From: JACCTU01 sp963700495
GTDB lineage: Bacteria; Actinomycetota; Thermoleophilia; Gaiellales; Gaiellaceae
Length of the DNA stretch: 64,000 nt
NCBI GenBank assembly: GCA_963700495.1
Contig: CAVOXT010000001.1
Location: forward strand, 806,001-870,000
Reading direction: 5' to 3'
The translations under genes and the position numbers were made by a program. Shown piece after piece: positions 1 to 8,940 of the stretch. The notes under the pieces were generated by a model. That model was not told the origin of the DNA. It ran no database searches and saw only the letters and a list, made by a program, of their open reading frames with translations. Numbering within the stretch: position 1 is the stretch's first letter; every line of letters starts with the position of its first letter.

Positions 1-2
1 TG

Positions 3-578
3 CCGCGGCGGACCGCCGCGACTCGAGAGTTCGAGCCGGTCGGGATCTCGTACACGAGGCGGGGAGGGGGGCAAGGCTCGCTGTCGGAACGATGGCCCGT
101 GCTCGTGACGAACTCGCGGATCGTGGTCGACGACCTCGACCGCGACGACGAGCTCGGCGAGCCGTGGCGGGCGGACGTCGTCTCGGTGCCCGCCGCCTCC
201 TACCGCTCGTCGCCCTCGCTGATCCTGTTCCTGCTTCTTGCCGGAGCGGGAGTGCTCGCGATCGCCGGTGCGGCGCTCGCGTACCGCGCGCTGCCGCGGC
301 GCCGAACTCCTTTGCCCGCCCCCGTGGTACCGGAACGGGAGCTGACGCCGCTCGAGCGCGCGCTCGCACTCCTTGATGACCACCTACCGGGGGACGAGCG
401 GCGCCGGACTCTCGAACGTGTCGCCCAGCTGCTCGAGGAGCAGAACGGGGAGCTCGCAGGGGCAGCGCGCACGCTCGCGTGGTCGAACGGGTTGCCTGCG
501 CCGGAGGAGACGGGCGAGTTCGCCGACCGGGTTCGCTCGGCTGTCGTCGATGGGAGCGCCGATGCGCCGCACGCGTAA
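3..578 (+). CDS. Membrane protein of MoxR/VWA cluster, copy 1 (5' end outside window)
   Basis: The frame is already open at base 3 and runs to TAA at 576-578, so this is the last 191 codons of a gene that starts before the window. The visible part has a strand-rich, probably extracytoplasmic stretch, one transmembrane helix at about visible residues 68-94, an arginine-rich stop-transfer stretch, and a helical cytosolic tail. The gene at 25119-25970 has the same layout and sits at the same place in a second cluster, so the two are paralogs. The stop overlaps the next start by 17 bases. The family resembles BatD-like or DUF4381-like partners of VWA proteins, but I cannot assign it firmly. A GTG at 99 is an internal codon, not a convincing start. 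Confidence 0.6.
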   Translation, partial: PRRTAATREFEPVGISYTRRGGGQGSLSERWPVLVTNSRIVVDDLDRDDELGEPWRADVVSVPAASYRSSPSLILFLLLAGAGVLAIAGAALAYRALPRRRTPLPAPVVPERELTPLERALALLDDHLPGDERRRTLERVAQLLEEQNGELAGAARTLAWSNGLPAPEETGEFADRVRSAVVDGSADAPHA

Positions 579-1398
579 CGTCGCGATCGACAGCCACGAC
601 CTCTCGGCGCTTCGCGGGGTGGCACGGCGAACGCTCCTGGTGCGGGTCGCGCTCGCAGCGGCTGCCGTCGCGCTGCTCGCCGCGGCTGTGGCGGAAGCAC
701 GGTCGCTCGACGTCCAGAAGCGGACGATCGTCCCGAGGGGGACGACCGCAGTGGTCGTCCTCGACGTGTCGCTCAGCATCGGCGAGGGCAACTACGTCGA
801 CGTCCGCAACGCGCTCCGACGTGTGATCGATGCGCAGGCGCCGGTCGGCCTGGTCGTCTTCTCCGACGTCCCGTACGAGCTGCTTCCGCCGGGCACGCCC
901 GGGAACGAGCTCCGGCCGATCCTCAACGTGCTCGTGCCGCCCCGCCCCGGTGAGCCGGCGAGCCCGTGGACGAGGACCTTCCGTGCAGGTACGCGAATCT
1001 CGGAGGCGCTCGGGCTCGCGGGCGCGATGCTCCGTCGCGAACGCGTCGAGCACGGCTCGATCCTGCTCTTGAGCGACCTGCAGACGGCACCGGACGACAT
1101 CGCCGCCCTGACCCGGACGCTCGAGGATCTGAAGAGCCGTCAGGTCGCTGTGCGCCTGGTCCCGATGGGAGCGCTCAGCGACGGTAGGCTGCTGTTCACC
1201 CGGCTGCTCGGGCAGCAGGCATTTGTCACCCAGGCCGAGCTCGAGGGCGAGCCGGCTCGCCCGCTCCGAACGACGCAGACGGGCGCGCTGCCGGTCGGCC
1301 TGCTCGCGGTGATGGGACTGTTCTTCGTCGCGCTCGCCGCGAACGAGCGCTTCGCGGCGCGGCTCGCTCTGCCCCGGCGCACTGAGGGGATCGCGTGA
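562..1398 (+). CDS. VWA-domain membrane protein (BatA-like), cluster copy 1
   Basis: A 278-residue protein. An N-terminal transmembrane helix (about residues 24-44) is followed by a von Willebrand A domain and a second C-terminal helix near residues 245-265. The metal-site motif is intact: DVSLS for the first loop, a threonine in AGTRISEAL, and LLLSDLQ for the third. ATG 562 is preferred because GGGAG lies just upstream and it overlaps the preceding stop; ATG 550 is also in frame. In MoxR/VWA clusters such proteins form membrane-bound complexes that work with the MoxR AAA ATPase, probably in envelope assembly or stress; that role is family knowledge, not shown here. Paralog: 25967-26842. Confidence 0.75.
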   Translation: MRRTRNVAIDSHDLSALRGVARRTLLVRVALAAAAVALLAAAVAEARSLDVQKRTIVPRGTTAVVVLDVSLSIGEGNYVDVRNALRRVIDAQAPVGLVVFSDVPYELLPPGTPGNELRPILNVLVPPRPGEPASPWTRTFRAGTRISEALGLAGAMLRRERVEHGSILLLSDLQTAPDDIAALTRTLEDLKSRQVAVRLVPMGALSDGRLLFTRLLGQQAFVTQAELEGEPARPLRTTQTGALPVGLLAVMGLFFVALAANERFAARLALPRRTEGIA

Positions 1399-2021
1399 GA
1401 CGTGCGGCGACCGTCGCCGGCGCGATCGTGTGCCTGGCGCTGGCAGGTGGTCTGCTCCTGCTCGCGTGCGACGTCGCGCGCGTGCGGGACGCGGTGTCTG
1501 CCGGTGACGTGCGCTTTCGCGTGGCGCCTGAGGAGCGCGACCTCTGGCAGCCCGCAGAGACGATCCCGTTCGGTGCAGCGGACCGCCTGCTCGGCGTCGA
1601 CGACGACGTCGCCTTTCGCCGCGCGCTTCGGTCGCTTCGCCTCGCGGGCATCAGAGAGCCTGTCGTGTCCGATCCGCGTCTCGCGCTTCTCCGAAGCGAC
1701 GCGCGCGCACGGCTCGCGGCCGTCGCCGAACGCGATTCCCATTCGGCCCGCCAGTCACGCGCGATCGGACTGCTCGGCGTGCTCAGCTTCGCGAGCGCGA
1801 TCTCCGAGGCCCAGGCCTCGCAACCGCTGTTCGAGGACGCGATCGCCCGGTTCCGCCGCGCGATCGCGGTGGATCCGACCAACGACGAAGCGAAGCTCAA
1901 CCTCGAGGTAGCGCTCGTCCGCGACGCCGAGGCGGGCGAGAGCGCCGGCGGCGAGCGGCCGCGGCCGGGCGGCGAAGGCGCCGCCGGGGCCGGAGCGACC
2001 GAACCGGGAAGCGGCTACTGA
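1395..2021 (+). CDS. Membrane-anchored TPR-like protein, VWA cluster copy 1
   Basis: A 208-residue protein that starts with GTG inside the previous stop (GTGA). It has an N-terminal hydrophobic helix (residues 7-25), a mixed middle region, then a helical repeat-like segment (FRRAIAVDPTNDEAKLNLE) typical of a single tetratricopeptide unit, and a Gly/Ala/Glu-rich low-complexity tail ending GSGY. The gene at 26839-27468 occupies the same position in the second cluster, has the same N-terminal helix, the same TPR-like segment and the same GTGY/GSGY ending. It is probably a scaffold partner of the VWA proteins on either side; no catalytic motif is visible. Confidence 0.6.
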   Translation: MRRAATVAGAIVCLALAGGLLLLACDVARVRDAVSAGDVRFRVAPEERDLWQPAETIPFGAADRLLGVDDDVAFRRALRSLRLAGIREPVVSDPRLALLRSDARARLAAVAERDSHSARQSRAIGLLGVLSFASAISEAQASQPLFEDAIARFRRAIAVDPTNDEAKLNLEVALVRDAEAGESAGGERPRPGGEGAAGAGATEPGSGY

Positions 2022-2983
2022 CCATCAGCTTCCTGACCCCGCTGGCGGCGCTCGCCGCACTCGCGGTGGTGCTGCCCCTCGCCGGCGCGGTCTTCGCATC
2101 ACGTCGCGCCGACGACGTTCGTCGCGGGCTCGGCGTCGAGCCGGCATCCGGTCGTGCTCGCCGACTCGCGTTGATCGCGCTCGTCGTCGCGGCGGTCGTC
2201 CTCGGTCTGGCGGCAGCCCAGCCGATCCTCGAGCGCGCGGCGACCCGCCGCGTTCGTGCGGACGCCGAGGTCTTCGTGGTGTTCGACGTCTCACGTTCGA
2301 TGCTCGCGCGGCAAGACCCGGGTTCCGCGACCAGGCTGCAGCGGGCCAAGGAGGAGGCGATCTCGCTGCGGGAAGACCTCGGCAACGTGCGGGTAGGGAT
2401 CGCCTCGCTGACGGATCGAGTCCTCCCGCATCTCTTCCCCAGCCCCGACGAGAACGCGTTCCGGGCGACCGCCGAGCAGTCGATCGGCATCGAGCGCCCG
2501 CCGCCCCGAGGCGTGCTCTCGCAGAACGCAACCTCGCTGGCTGCGCTCACGACGCTCGCGACGCGCAGGTTCTTCTCGCCCACGGCCGATCACCGCCTGA
2601 TCGTCGTCTTCACCGACGGCGAGACGAGGCCGTTGAACGAGGTGGACGTCGCGTCGAGGCTGCGGCGACCACCGCAGATCGACACCGTCTTCGTGCACGT
2701 CTGGGGCGAGGACGAGCGCGTCTTCACGCGAGGCGTGCCGGAGCCCGAGTACGAAGCCGACCCGGCCTCCCGGTCGGCGCTCGAGCAGCTGGCGAAGGCA
2801 ACGGCCGGGAAGGTCTACCCGGAACAGGATCTCGCCGGCGCCGCCCAAGAGAGCCGGGAGCTCCTCGGCGAGGGGTCTTTCGTCGACCAGGAGGAGCGCC
2901 GCGAGCGGTGGCCGCTGGCCCCGTTCCTGGTTGCGACCGCCTTCCTGCCGCTGGGCCTTCTGCTCGTTCGTCGTGACCGCTGA
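2018..2983 (+). CDS. VWA-domain membrane protein (BatB-like), cluster copy 1
   Basis: About 321 residues if translation starts at CTG 2018, which overlaps the preceding TGA. The nearest conventional start is GTG 2066, but that cuts off most of the first transmembrane helix. The paralog at 27468 starts with ATG at exactly the equivalent place and its first residues align here, so I prefer 2018. Layout: two N-terminal transmembrane helices, a VWA domain (FDVSRSM first metal loop, FTDGETRP third loop), and a C-terminal helix close to the end. It shares long stretches with the paralog, for example GVASLT.RVLP.LFP. It is the last gene of cluster copy 1. Confidence 0.7.
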   Translation: MTISFLTPLAALAALAVVLPLAGAVFASRRADDVRRGLGVEPASGRARRLALIALVVAAVVLGLAAAQPILERAATRRVRADAEVFVVFDVSRSMLARQDPGSATRLQRAKEEAISLREDLGNVRVGIASLTDRVLPHLFPSPDENAFRATAEQSIGIERPPPRGVLSQNATSLAALTTLATRRFFSPTADHRLIVVFTDGETRPLNEVDVASRLRRPPQIDTVFVHVWGEDERVFTRGVPEPEYEADPASRSALEQLAKATAGKVYPEQDLAGAAQESRELLGEGSFVDQEERRERWPLAPFLVATAFLPLGLLLVRRDR

Positions 2984-3115
2984 CGGCGTCCTCCCGCTAA
3001 CAAACCGGTCACCAGAGCGTCGTATTCACCGCCTGCACCTCGCAGACGGCGCCGGAGGCTGTGCGGACCCAACGTCGTGGCGAGGATCGGCAGGCAGCAT
3101 CGACAGGAGGGATAC

Positions 3116-4753
3116 ATGCGCAAGAGTACGATTCTGCTCGCGATCGGGGCGCTGCTCATTGCAAGCCTCGTCGTCGGGCCCGCCGCTACCGCGAAGCCTT
3201 CGCGCGCGACAGCGGGGACAGTGGTGATCGGCCACGACCAGGAGCCGGCCACGCTGAACAACCTGATCACACCCGGTAACGCGTACACGACCAGCCTGGT
3301 CACGAACCTCGTGCTGGCCAGTGGTCAGAGATACAACCAGAAGGCAGTGCTCGTCCCGCAGCTGTTCGCCGGCAAGCCGAGGCTGCTGAAGGCGAACCCG
3401 CTCACGGTGAGCTTCGCCTTCAAAGCCAACGCCAAGTGGAGCGACGGCAAGCAGGTCACCGGTAACGACTGGCGGGCGACCTACCGGGCGATCATGGACA
3501 AGCGGTGGGACATCACTTCCCGTGAGGGTTGGGAAGACATCCGCAGCGTCAAGGTCGCTGGCAAGAAGGTCACCGTCGTGTTCAACAAGCCGTACGCTGC
3601 CTGGGAGGCACTCATCTCCGGCAACGTCTATCCGGCTTCCGGGCTCTCGGGCGCGAACGTCAACACGCTCTACCAGAGCGGGCTCAACGTCTCGAGCGGT
3701 CCGTACAAGTTCGTCAGCTGGCAGAAGGGGACGCAGCTCGTCCTCGCCAAGAACACGGCGTTCAAGGCGGGCCCGAGCCCACGGCTCGACCGCCTCGTGT
3801 TCCGCTACATCCCGAACACGGCGTCGCTCTTCCAGGCGCTTCGCTCGAACGAAATCTCAGTGACGGAGCCGCAGCCTCAGCTCCAGATCGTGGACATCCG
3901 CAAGAACAACGCGTTCCGGGTCCAGTCCGGCCCCGGGTACTTCTTCGAGCACATGGACCTCCAGCAGGGTCCGCAGGGCCATCCGGCTCTGAAGAAGAAG
4001 TTCGTCCGCCAGGCCCTGATCCAGGGCATCAACAGGGCGGACGTCCGGAACGCCCTCTACGTGCAGTCCGGGCTCGTCCGTTCCGCGGCTGAGCTGCCCG
4101 TCCTGCAGAGCCTCATCTGGAAGCCGTTCGAGGCTGCCTACAAGCCGTTCTTCGCGCGCTGGGGCTTCAACCAGCGGGCGGTCATCGCACGGCTCCGCTC
4201 GAACGGGTGCACCGGCGGCCCTGCCACGCCGTCGAGGAACAACTCCGACATCTGGTCCTGCCCCGGCGTCGGAAAGCTCTCTTTCCGGTTCAACACCACG
4301 GCCGGGAACCAGCTTCGGGCGCTGACTTTCGAGATTGCTCAGAGTCAGCTGAAGAGCGTCGGCATCGAGCTCCAGCCGCGGTTCGCGGCGAACGCGCTGA
4401 CCCAGATCCTGCCTTCGCGCGACTGGGACATCAGCATGTTCACGTGGCTCGGCGGTCCGACGAGTTCGATCACCGCGTTCAGCCTCTACGGCTGCGGCGG
4501 CGACCAGAACTACATGACCTACTGCAACAGGACGGCGTCGAACAAGCTCCAGAAGGCGCAGTTCACGCCGAACAACACCGCGCGCGTCAAGCTCCTCCAC
4601 GACGCGGAGAAGATCCTGGCCGAGGACGTCATCTCGATTCCGATGTACGTCCGGCCCGGATTTCTGATCAACAACAAGAAGGTCAGCGGGCTGCTGCTCA
4701 ACCCGACCCAGCAGGGCTCGACGTGGAACAGCGAGCTCTGGAGGACCCAGTAA
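3116..4753 (+). CDS. Peptide-type ABC transporter, solute-binding protein (family 5)
   Basis: A 545-residue secreted receptor. ATG 3116 follows an AGGAGGG ribosome site and opens a clean Sec signal peptide (about residues 1-28, ending near ATA-KP). There is no lipobox cysteine, which is unusual for a Gram-positive binding protein: it may be anchored by contact with the permease or be free. The body is typical of extracellular solute-binding family 5 (dipeptide, oligopeptide, nickel): VVIGHDQEPATLNNL at the mature N-terminus, LTVSFAFKANAKWSDGK, and the IPNTASLFQALRSNEI region. It leads the importer genes at 4866-8910, separated from them by a hairpin. The substrate is inferred from family only. 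Confidence 0.88.
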   Translation: MRKSTILLAIGALLIASLVVGPAATAKPSRATAGTVVIGHDQEPATLNNLITPGNAYTTSLVTNLVLASGQRYNQKAVLVPQLFAGKPRLLKANPLTVSFAFKANAKWSDGKQVTGNDWRATYRAIMDKRWDITSREGWEDIRSVKVAGKKVTVVFNKPYAAWEALISGNVYPASGLSGANVNTLYQSGLNVSSGPYKFVSWQKGTQLVLAKNTAFKAGPSPRLDRLVFRYIPNTASLFQALRSNEISVTEPQPQLQIVDIRKNNAFRVQSGPGYFFEHMDLQQGPQGHPALKKKFVRQALIQGINRADVRNALYVQSGLVRSAAELPVLQSLIWKPFEAAYKPFFARWGFNQRAVIARLRSNGCTGGPATPSRNNSDIWSCPGVGKLSFRFNTTAGNQLRALTFEIAQSQLKSVGIELQPRFAANALTQILPSRDWDISMFTWLGGPTSSITAFSLYGCGGDQNYMTYCNRTASNKLQKAQFTPNNTARVKLLHDAEKILAEDVISIPMYVRPGFLINNKKVSGLLLNPTQQGSTWNSELWRTQ

Positions 4754-4800
4754 CGATGGGCCCGGCGGCCGGCCGATTCGGGCTGCCGCTTCGAACGGGG

Positions 4801-4821
4801 GCCCCGCCTGAGCGGCGGGGC
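4801..4821 (+). terminator. GC-rich hairpin between binding protein and permease genes
   Basis: A perfect 8-bp stem, GCCCCGCC / GGCGGGGC, with a 5-base loop TGAGC. There is no T-run after it. Its place after the binding-protein stop and before the first permease fits a partial terminator or mRNA-stabilising hairpin that lets the receptor be made in excess over the membrane components. Confidence 0.6.
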
Positions 4822-4865
4822 CTCCGCTCTTCCTCGATCCGCGTTACCATCCCGGTCTCGCTGCC

Positions 4866-5840
4866 GTGCTGACGTACGTCATCCGCAGAATCCTTCACAG
4901 CATCGTCGTGCTGCTCGTGGCGAGCTTTCTGATCTTCACGTTCGTCACGATCTCGGGGGATCCGCTGTCCTTCCTGAAGATGTCGCCCGGCGTCGATCCC
5001 GCGACGATCCAGAACATCACGGACCGGAAGCATCTGGACGACCCGATCCCAGTGCAGTACGTGTACTGGTTGAAAGACGCGCTCTTCAACGGCTTCGGGA
5101 CGACGACGATCGGCGAGCGAAGGATCCTGCCCGACCTCACCCGAGTGATGGGACACACGTTGCAGCTGGTGTTCGCAGCGGAGTTCCTCGCGATCATGAT
5201 CGCGATCGCCATCGGCGTCTACTCCGCGCTCCGGCAATACAGCAAGTTCGACTACACGGCCACCACGTTCAGCTTCCTGGGACTCGCCACGCCCGTCTTC
5301 TGGCTCGCGCTGATGCTGCAGGTGGTGTTCGTGAACATCTATCTGTGGTTTGACATCCGCATCTTCTATACGGCGAACCTGAGCGGGGTCGACCCCGGCA
5401 GCGGGATCCACTTCGCCATCGACCGCGCGCAGCACCTCGCGCTGCCGGTTCTCGTTCTCTGTGTCGCCAGCGTCGCCACGTATTCGCGGTACATGCGCGG
5501 CTCGATGCTCGAGGTGATCAACTCCGACTACGTGCGCACGGCTCGCGCCAAGGGCCTGCCTGAGCGCTCCGTGATCATGCGGCATGCGTTCAGGAACGCC
5601 CTCATCCCGCTCACGACGGTCGTCGCGTTGAACTTCGGCGCGCTCGTCGGCGGCGTCGTCGTGACCGAGACGGTCTTCGGTCTCGACGGCATGGGGCTCT
5701 ACTTCATCAACGCGTTGAACGCCGGCGACCCGTATCCCGTGATGGCTTGGCTCATGGTCGCGGCCACCGCGGTCATCTTCTTCAACCTGCTCGCGGACAT
5801 CGCCTACGGTCTCCTGGATCCACGGGTCCGTCATGACTGA
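4866..5840 (+). CDS. Peptide-type ABC transporter permease (DppB/OppB family)
   Basis: A 324-residue inner-membrane permease, GTG start. It opens with the family-typical first helix (YVIRRILHSIVVLLVASFLI) and a long extracytoplasmic loop. Further helices follow, and the cytoplasmic EAA loop lies at about residues 213-247, with VRTARAKGLPE and the conserved glycine that docks onto the ATPase. It forms the membrane channel with the next gene, whose start lies inside this gene (8-base overlap), so the two are translationally coupled. Confidence 0.88.
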   Translation: MLTYVIRRILHSIVVLLVASFLIFTFVTISGDPLSFLKMSPGVDPATIQNITDRKHLDDPIPVQYVYWLKDALFNGFGTTTIGERRILPDLTRVMGHTLQLVFAAEFLAIMIAIAIGVYSALRQYSKFDYTATTFSFLGLATPVFWLALMLQVVFVNIYLWFDIRIFYTANLSGVDPGSGIHFAIDRAQHLALPVLVLCVASVATYSRYMRGSMLEVINSDYVRTARAKGLPERSVIMRHAFRNALIPLTTVVALNFGALVGGVVVTETVFGLDGMGLYFINALNAGDPYPVMAWLMVAATAVIFFNLLADIAYGLLDPRVRHD

Positions 5841-6816
5841 TCTCGTGCCGTCGACGAAGGGCGCGATTCCTGTCGCCGCGGGAGGCCCGGTTGCACCGTA
5901 CGAGCTGCCCGCGGCGGACGAAGCGCTCGCGAATGAGTCCGGCGTCGCCATCAAGCCGCGGAGCCAGTGGTACTACGTCCGCACGAGATTCTTGCGGCAC
6001 CGTCTCGCAGTCGCCAGCCTCATCCTGCTGACCCTGCTGGCGTTGCTCGCGATCTTCGCGACCCGCGTGTCGCCGTACCGCTACGACGAACTGGACCTCT
6101 TCAACATCGCCTCGCCCCCGACGCTCGAGGGGCACCACCTGTTCGGCACGGACCTGCTCGGGCGCGACTACCTGAGCAGGGTGATCTACGGGCTTCGGAC
6201 ATCGCTCTGGGTGGCGCTGCTCGTGGCGGGCCTGACGACGATCATCGGCACGACGATCGGTGCGATCGCCGGGTACTACGGCGGCAAGGTCGACAACGCG
6301 CTCATGCGCGTCACGGATCTCGTGCTGATCCTGCCCGGGCTGGCCGTGCTCCTCACCGCCTCGGTCTTCCTCGGCAACGGGGACCCGGCCCGGGTCGGCG
6401 TGATCCTGGCGTTCCTCTTCTGGACGGGTCTGGCTCGGATCGTGCGCGGCGTCTTCCTCTCGCTCCGCGAGAAGGAGTTCATCGAGGCGGCGAAGGCCGC
6501 CGGGGCGGGCGACATGCGGATCATCGTCCGGCATCTCCTGCCGAACGTGATCGGCCCGATCATCGTCACCGTGACGCTGCTCATCGCCACCGCGATTCTC
6601 GTCGAGGCGGCGCTGTCGTTCCTCGGCTTCGGGATCCAACCGCCTACGCCGGCGCTCGGCAAGCTGATCGCCGACGGCCAGACGCAGGGCCTCGACGCCT
6701 GGTGGCTGGTCACCTTCCCGGGGCTGGTGATCGTGATCATCGCCCTCGCCGTCAACTTCGTCGGCGATGGACTCCGCGACGCCCTGGACCCGACGCAACG
6801 GAGAATTCGTGCCTGA
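5833..6816 (+). CDS. Peptide-type ABC transporter permease (DppC/OppC family)
   Basis: A 327-residue permease, ATG start overlapping the end of the DppB-type gene. A charged N-terminal tail of about 50 residues precedes the first helix. The GTDLLGRDYLSRVIYGLRTS segment after the first periplasmic loop is the hallmark of the DppC/OppC subfamily, and the EAA loop (EAAKAAGAGDMRIIVRHLLP) lies near residues 217-236. It pairs with the preceding permease. It ends 8 bases into the next ATPase gene. Confidence 0.88.
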   Translation: MTDLVPSTKGAIPVAAGGPVAPYELPAADEALANESGVAIKPRSQWYYVRTRFLRHRLAVASLILLTLLALLAIFATRVSPYRYDELDLFNIASPPTLEGHHLFGTDLLGRDYLSRVIYGLRTSLWVALLVAGLTTIIGTTIGAIAGYYGGKVDNALMRVTDLVLILPGLAVLLTASVFLGNGDPARVGVILAFLFWTGLARIVRGVFLSLREKEFIEAAKAAGAGDMRIIVRHLLPNVIGPIIVTVTLLIATAILVEAALSFLGFGIQPPTPALGKLIADGQTQGLDAWWLVTFPGLVIVIIALAVNFVGDGLRDALDPTQRRIRA

Positions 6817-7837
6817 TCCGGTCCTGTCGATTCGGGACCTGACAGTCGAGTTCGAAACCGAAGATGGGGTCGTGAAGGCCGTCACCGGGGTGGGCTACGA
6901 CGTCTTCCCGGGGGAGATCCTCGGCGTGATCGGCGAGTCGGGCTCGGGCAAGAGCGTCTCCGTGATGACGATGCTCGACTTGATCCCGAAACCGCCGGGC
7001 CGCGTCCTCGAGGGCGAGGCGGTGTTCAAGGGCCGCGATCTCCTGACCATGTCGAAGCACGAGCTGCGCGAAGTGCGCGGCGGCGACATCGCGATGATCT
7101 TCCAGGACCCGATGACGTCGCTGAACCCGGTCCTGAGAGTCGGCGATCAGATCGCCGAGGCGGTGGTCGCGCACGACCCCGATAGCAACCATGCCCGTGC
7201 GACGAAGCGGGCGATCGACCTGCTACGCCTCGTGGGCGTCCCGAACCCCGAGCAGCGGTCGACCCAGTATCCGCACGAGTTCTCCGGCGGGATGCGTCAG
7301 CGCGCGATGATCGCGATGGCGATCGCGAACGAGCCGTCCATGCTCATCGCCGACGAGCCGACGACGGCGCTCGACGTCACGATCCAGGCACAGATCATCG
7401 AGGTGCTGAAGACGGCTCAGCGCGAGACGAACGCCGCCACGATCCTGATCACACACGACCTCGGCCTGATCGCCGAGCTCGCCGATCGCGTCGTGGTGAT
7501 GTACGCAGGGCGTGTCGTCGAGCTCGCCGACGTCCACACGATCTTCGACTCTCCTCGCCACCCCTACACGGTGGGATTGATGAACAGCCTCGCGCGACTC
7601 GACGCGGAACAGGAGCGCCTCGAGCCGATCCCCGGCCAGCCGCCGAGCATGCTCGCGCCTCCGCCGGGTTGTGCGTTCCACCCGCGCTGCCACCACTCGC
7701 AGGGCCGGACCCGCTGCCGGACGGAGATTCCGCCGTTGCGGACGTTCGGCGAGAGCGACCACCTTTCGGCGTGTCACTTCGCCGAGGAACTGTCCGATGC
7801 GCACGTGATCGGCATCGTGGTGGAGCAACCGGCATGA
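6809..7837 (+). CDS. Peptide-type ABC transporter ATPase (DppD/OppD family)
   Basis: A 342-residue ATPase. GTG 6809 is chosen because it overlaps the permease stop, has ACGGAG upstream, and gives the normal N-terminus (PDPVLSIRDLTVEF); an earlier in-frame ATG at 6767 lies inside the permease. Visible motifs: Walker A GESGSGKS (about residues 43-50), Q-loop FQDPMTSL, signature SGGMRQR, Walker B LIADEPT, switch histidine ITHDL, and the C-terminal oligopeptide/dipeptide extension with a CAFHPRC cysteine pair. It energises uptake together with the ATPase that follows. Confidence 0.9.
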   Translation: MPDPVLSIRDLTVEFETEDGVVKAVTGVGYDVFPGEILGVIGESGSGKSVSVMTMLDLIPKPPGRVLEGEAVFKGRDLLTMSKHELREVRGGDIAMIFQDPMTSLNPVLRVGDQIAEAVVAHDPDSNHARATKRAIDLLRLVGVPNPEQRSTQYPHEFSGGMRQRAMIAMAIANEPSMLIADEPTTALDVTIQAQIIEVLKTAQRETNAATILITHDLGLIAELADRVVVMYAGRVVELADVHTIFDSPRHPYTVGLMNSLARLDAEQERLEPIPGQPPSMLAPPPGCAFHPRCHHSQGRTRCRTEIPPLRTFGESDHLSACHFAEELSDAHVIGIVVEQPA

Positions 7838-8910
7838 GTGACGCCGCGCTCGAGAGCGCGATCGAGACCAACTCAGCCGCGGCATCGGACGGCAATGAAC
7901 TCCTTCGAGTCGAGGGCCTCGTCAAGTACTTCCCGTTCGGCGGCGGCTTTCTGAGGCGCGGTACGGGCAACGTGCGGGCGGTCGACGGTGTCGATCTGAC
8001 CGTTCAGCGTGGGGAGACGCTCGGTGTCGTGGGCGAGTCCGGCTGCGGCAAGACGACTCTTGGGCGCACCGTGATGAAGCTGACCGAGCCGACGGCCGGC
8101 AAGATCGTCTTCGACGGCCGTGACATCACGAATCTCAGCAGGCGGCAGATGCGCCCTATTCGGCGCGAGCTGCAGATCGTCTTCCAGGACCCCTATGCCT
8201 CGCTGAACCCTCGGATGACGGTGCGAGACATCGTCTCCGAGCCGCTGCGGATCCACCGCATCTATCGAGGTCGCGAAGGGAGGCTGCGCGTCGAGGAGCT
8301 CCTCCGCACGGTCGGCCTGAGCCCCGAGCACGCGAACCGCTTCCCGCATGAGTTTTCAGGCGGGCAGCGCCAGCGGATCGGCGTCGCCCGGGCCCTCGCC
8401 CTCAACCCGTCGATGATGGTGCTCGACGAGCCGGTCTCGGCGCTCGACGTCTCGATCCAGGCGCAGGTCGTGAACCTGCTCGCCGAGCTCCAGCGGGAGT
8501 TCCGCCTCACCTACCTCTTCATCGCGCACGACCTGTCGGTCGTTCGCCACATCTCGGACCGGGTGGCCGTGATGTATCTCGGCAAGATCATGGAGCTGGG
8601 AACGCGCGAGGAGATCTACGAACGCCCGACACACCCGTACACGCAGGCGCTCCTCTCCGCTGCTCCGATCGACTCGCCGCACCAGCGGGGCAAGCGGGAA
8701 CGGATCGTCTTGGTCGGGGACGTCCCGAGCCCGGCGAACCCACCATCGGGCTGCCGGTTCCGAACGCGCTGCTGGAAGGCGCAGGACATCTGCGCCGAGG
8801 AAGAGCCGCCGCTGATCGTCCGGGCAGGCGGCCACCAGAGCGCCTGCCATTTCGCCGAGGTGCTCCAGCCTCGCGCCTTCGCCAGGGAGACGCAGCCGAG
8901 CGCCCACTAA
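7834..8910 (+). CDS. Peptide-type ABC transporter ATPase (DppF/OppF family)
   Basis: A 358-residue ATPase; ATG 7834 overlaps the preceding stop (ATGA). Motifs: Walker A GESGCGKT, FQDPYASLNPR Q-loop, signature FSGGQRQRIG, Walker B MVLDEP, switch FIAHDLS, and the C-terminal family extension with CRFRTRCW. The N-terminal insertion KYFPFGGGFLRR before Walker A is typical of the DppF/OppF partner. It is the last importer gene, so the operon is complete: receptor, two permeases, two ATPases. Confidence 0.9.
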   Translation: MSDAALESAIETNSAAASDGNELLRVEGLVKYFPFGGGFLRRGTGNVRAVDGVDLTVQRGETLGVVGESGCGKTTLGRTVMKLTEPTAGKIVFDGRDITNLSRRQMRPIRRELQIVFQDPYASLNPRMTVRDIVSEPLRIHRIYRGREGRLRVEELLRTVGLSPEHANRFPHEFSGGQRQRIGVARALALNPSMMVLDEPVSALDVSIQAQVVNLLAELQREFRLTYLFIAHDLSVVRHISDRVAVMYLGKIMELGTREEIYERPTHPYTQALLSAAPIDSPHQRGKRERIVLVGDVPSPANPPSGCRFRTRCWKAQDICAEEEPPLIVRAGGHQSACHFAEVLQPRAFARETQPSAH

Positions 8911-8940
8911 CTCCCGCGACGCACCTTCGTCATACCGCAT

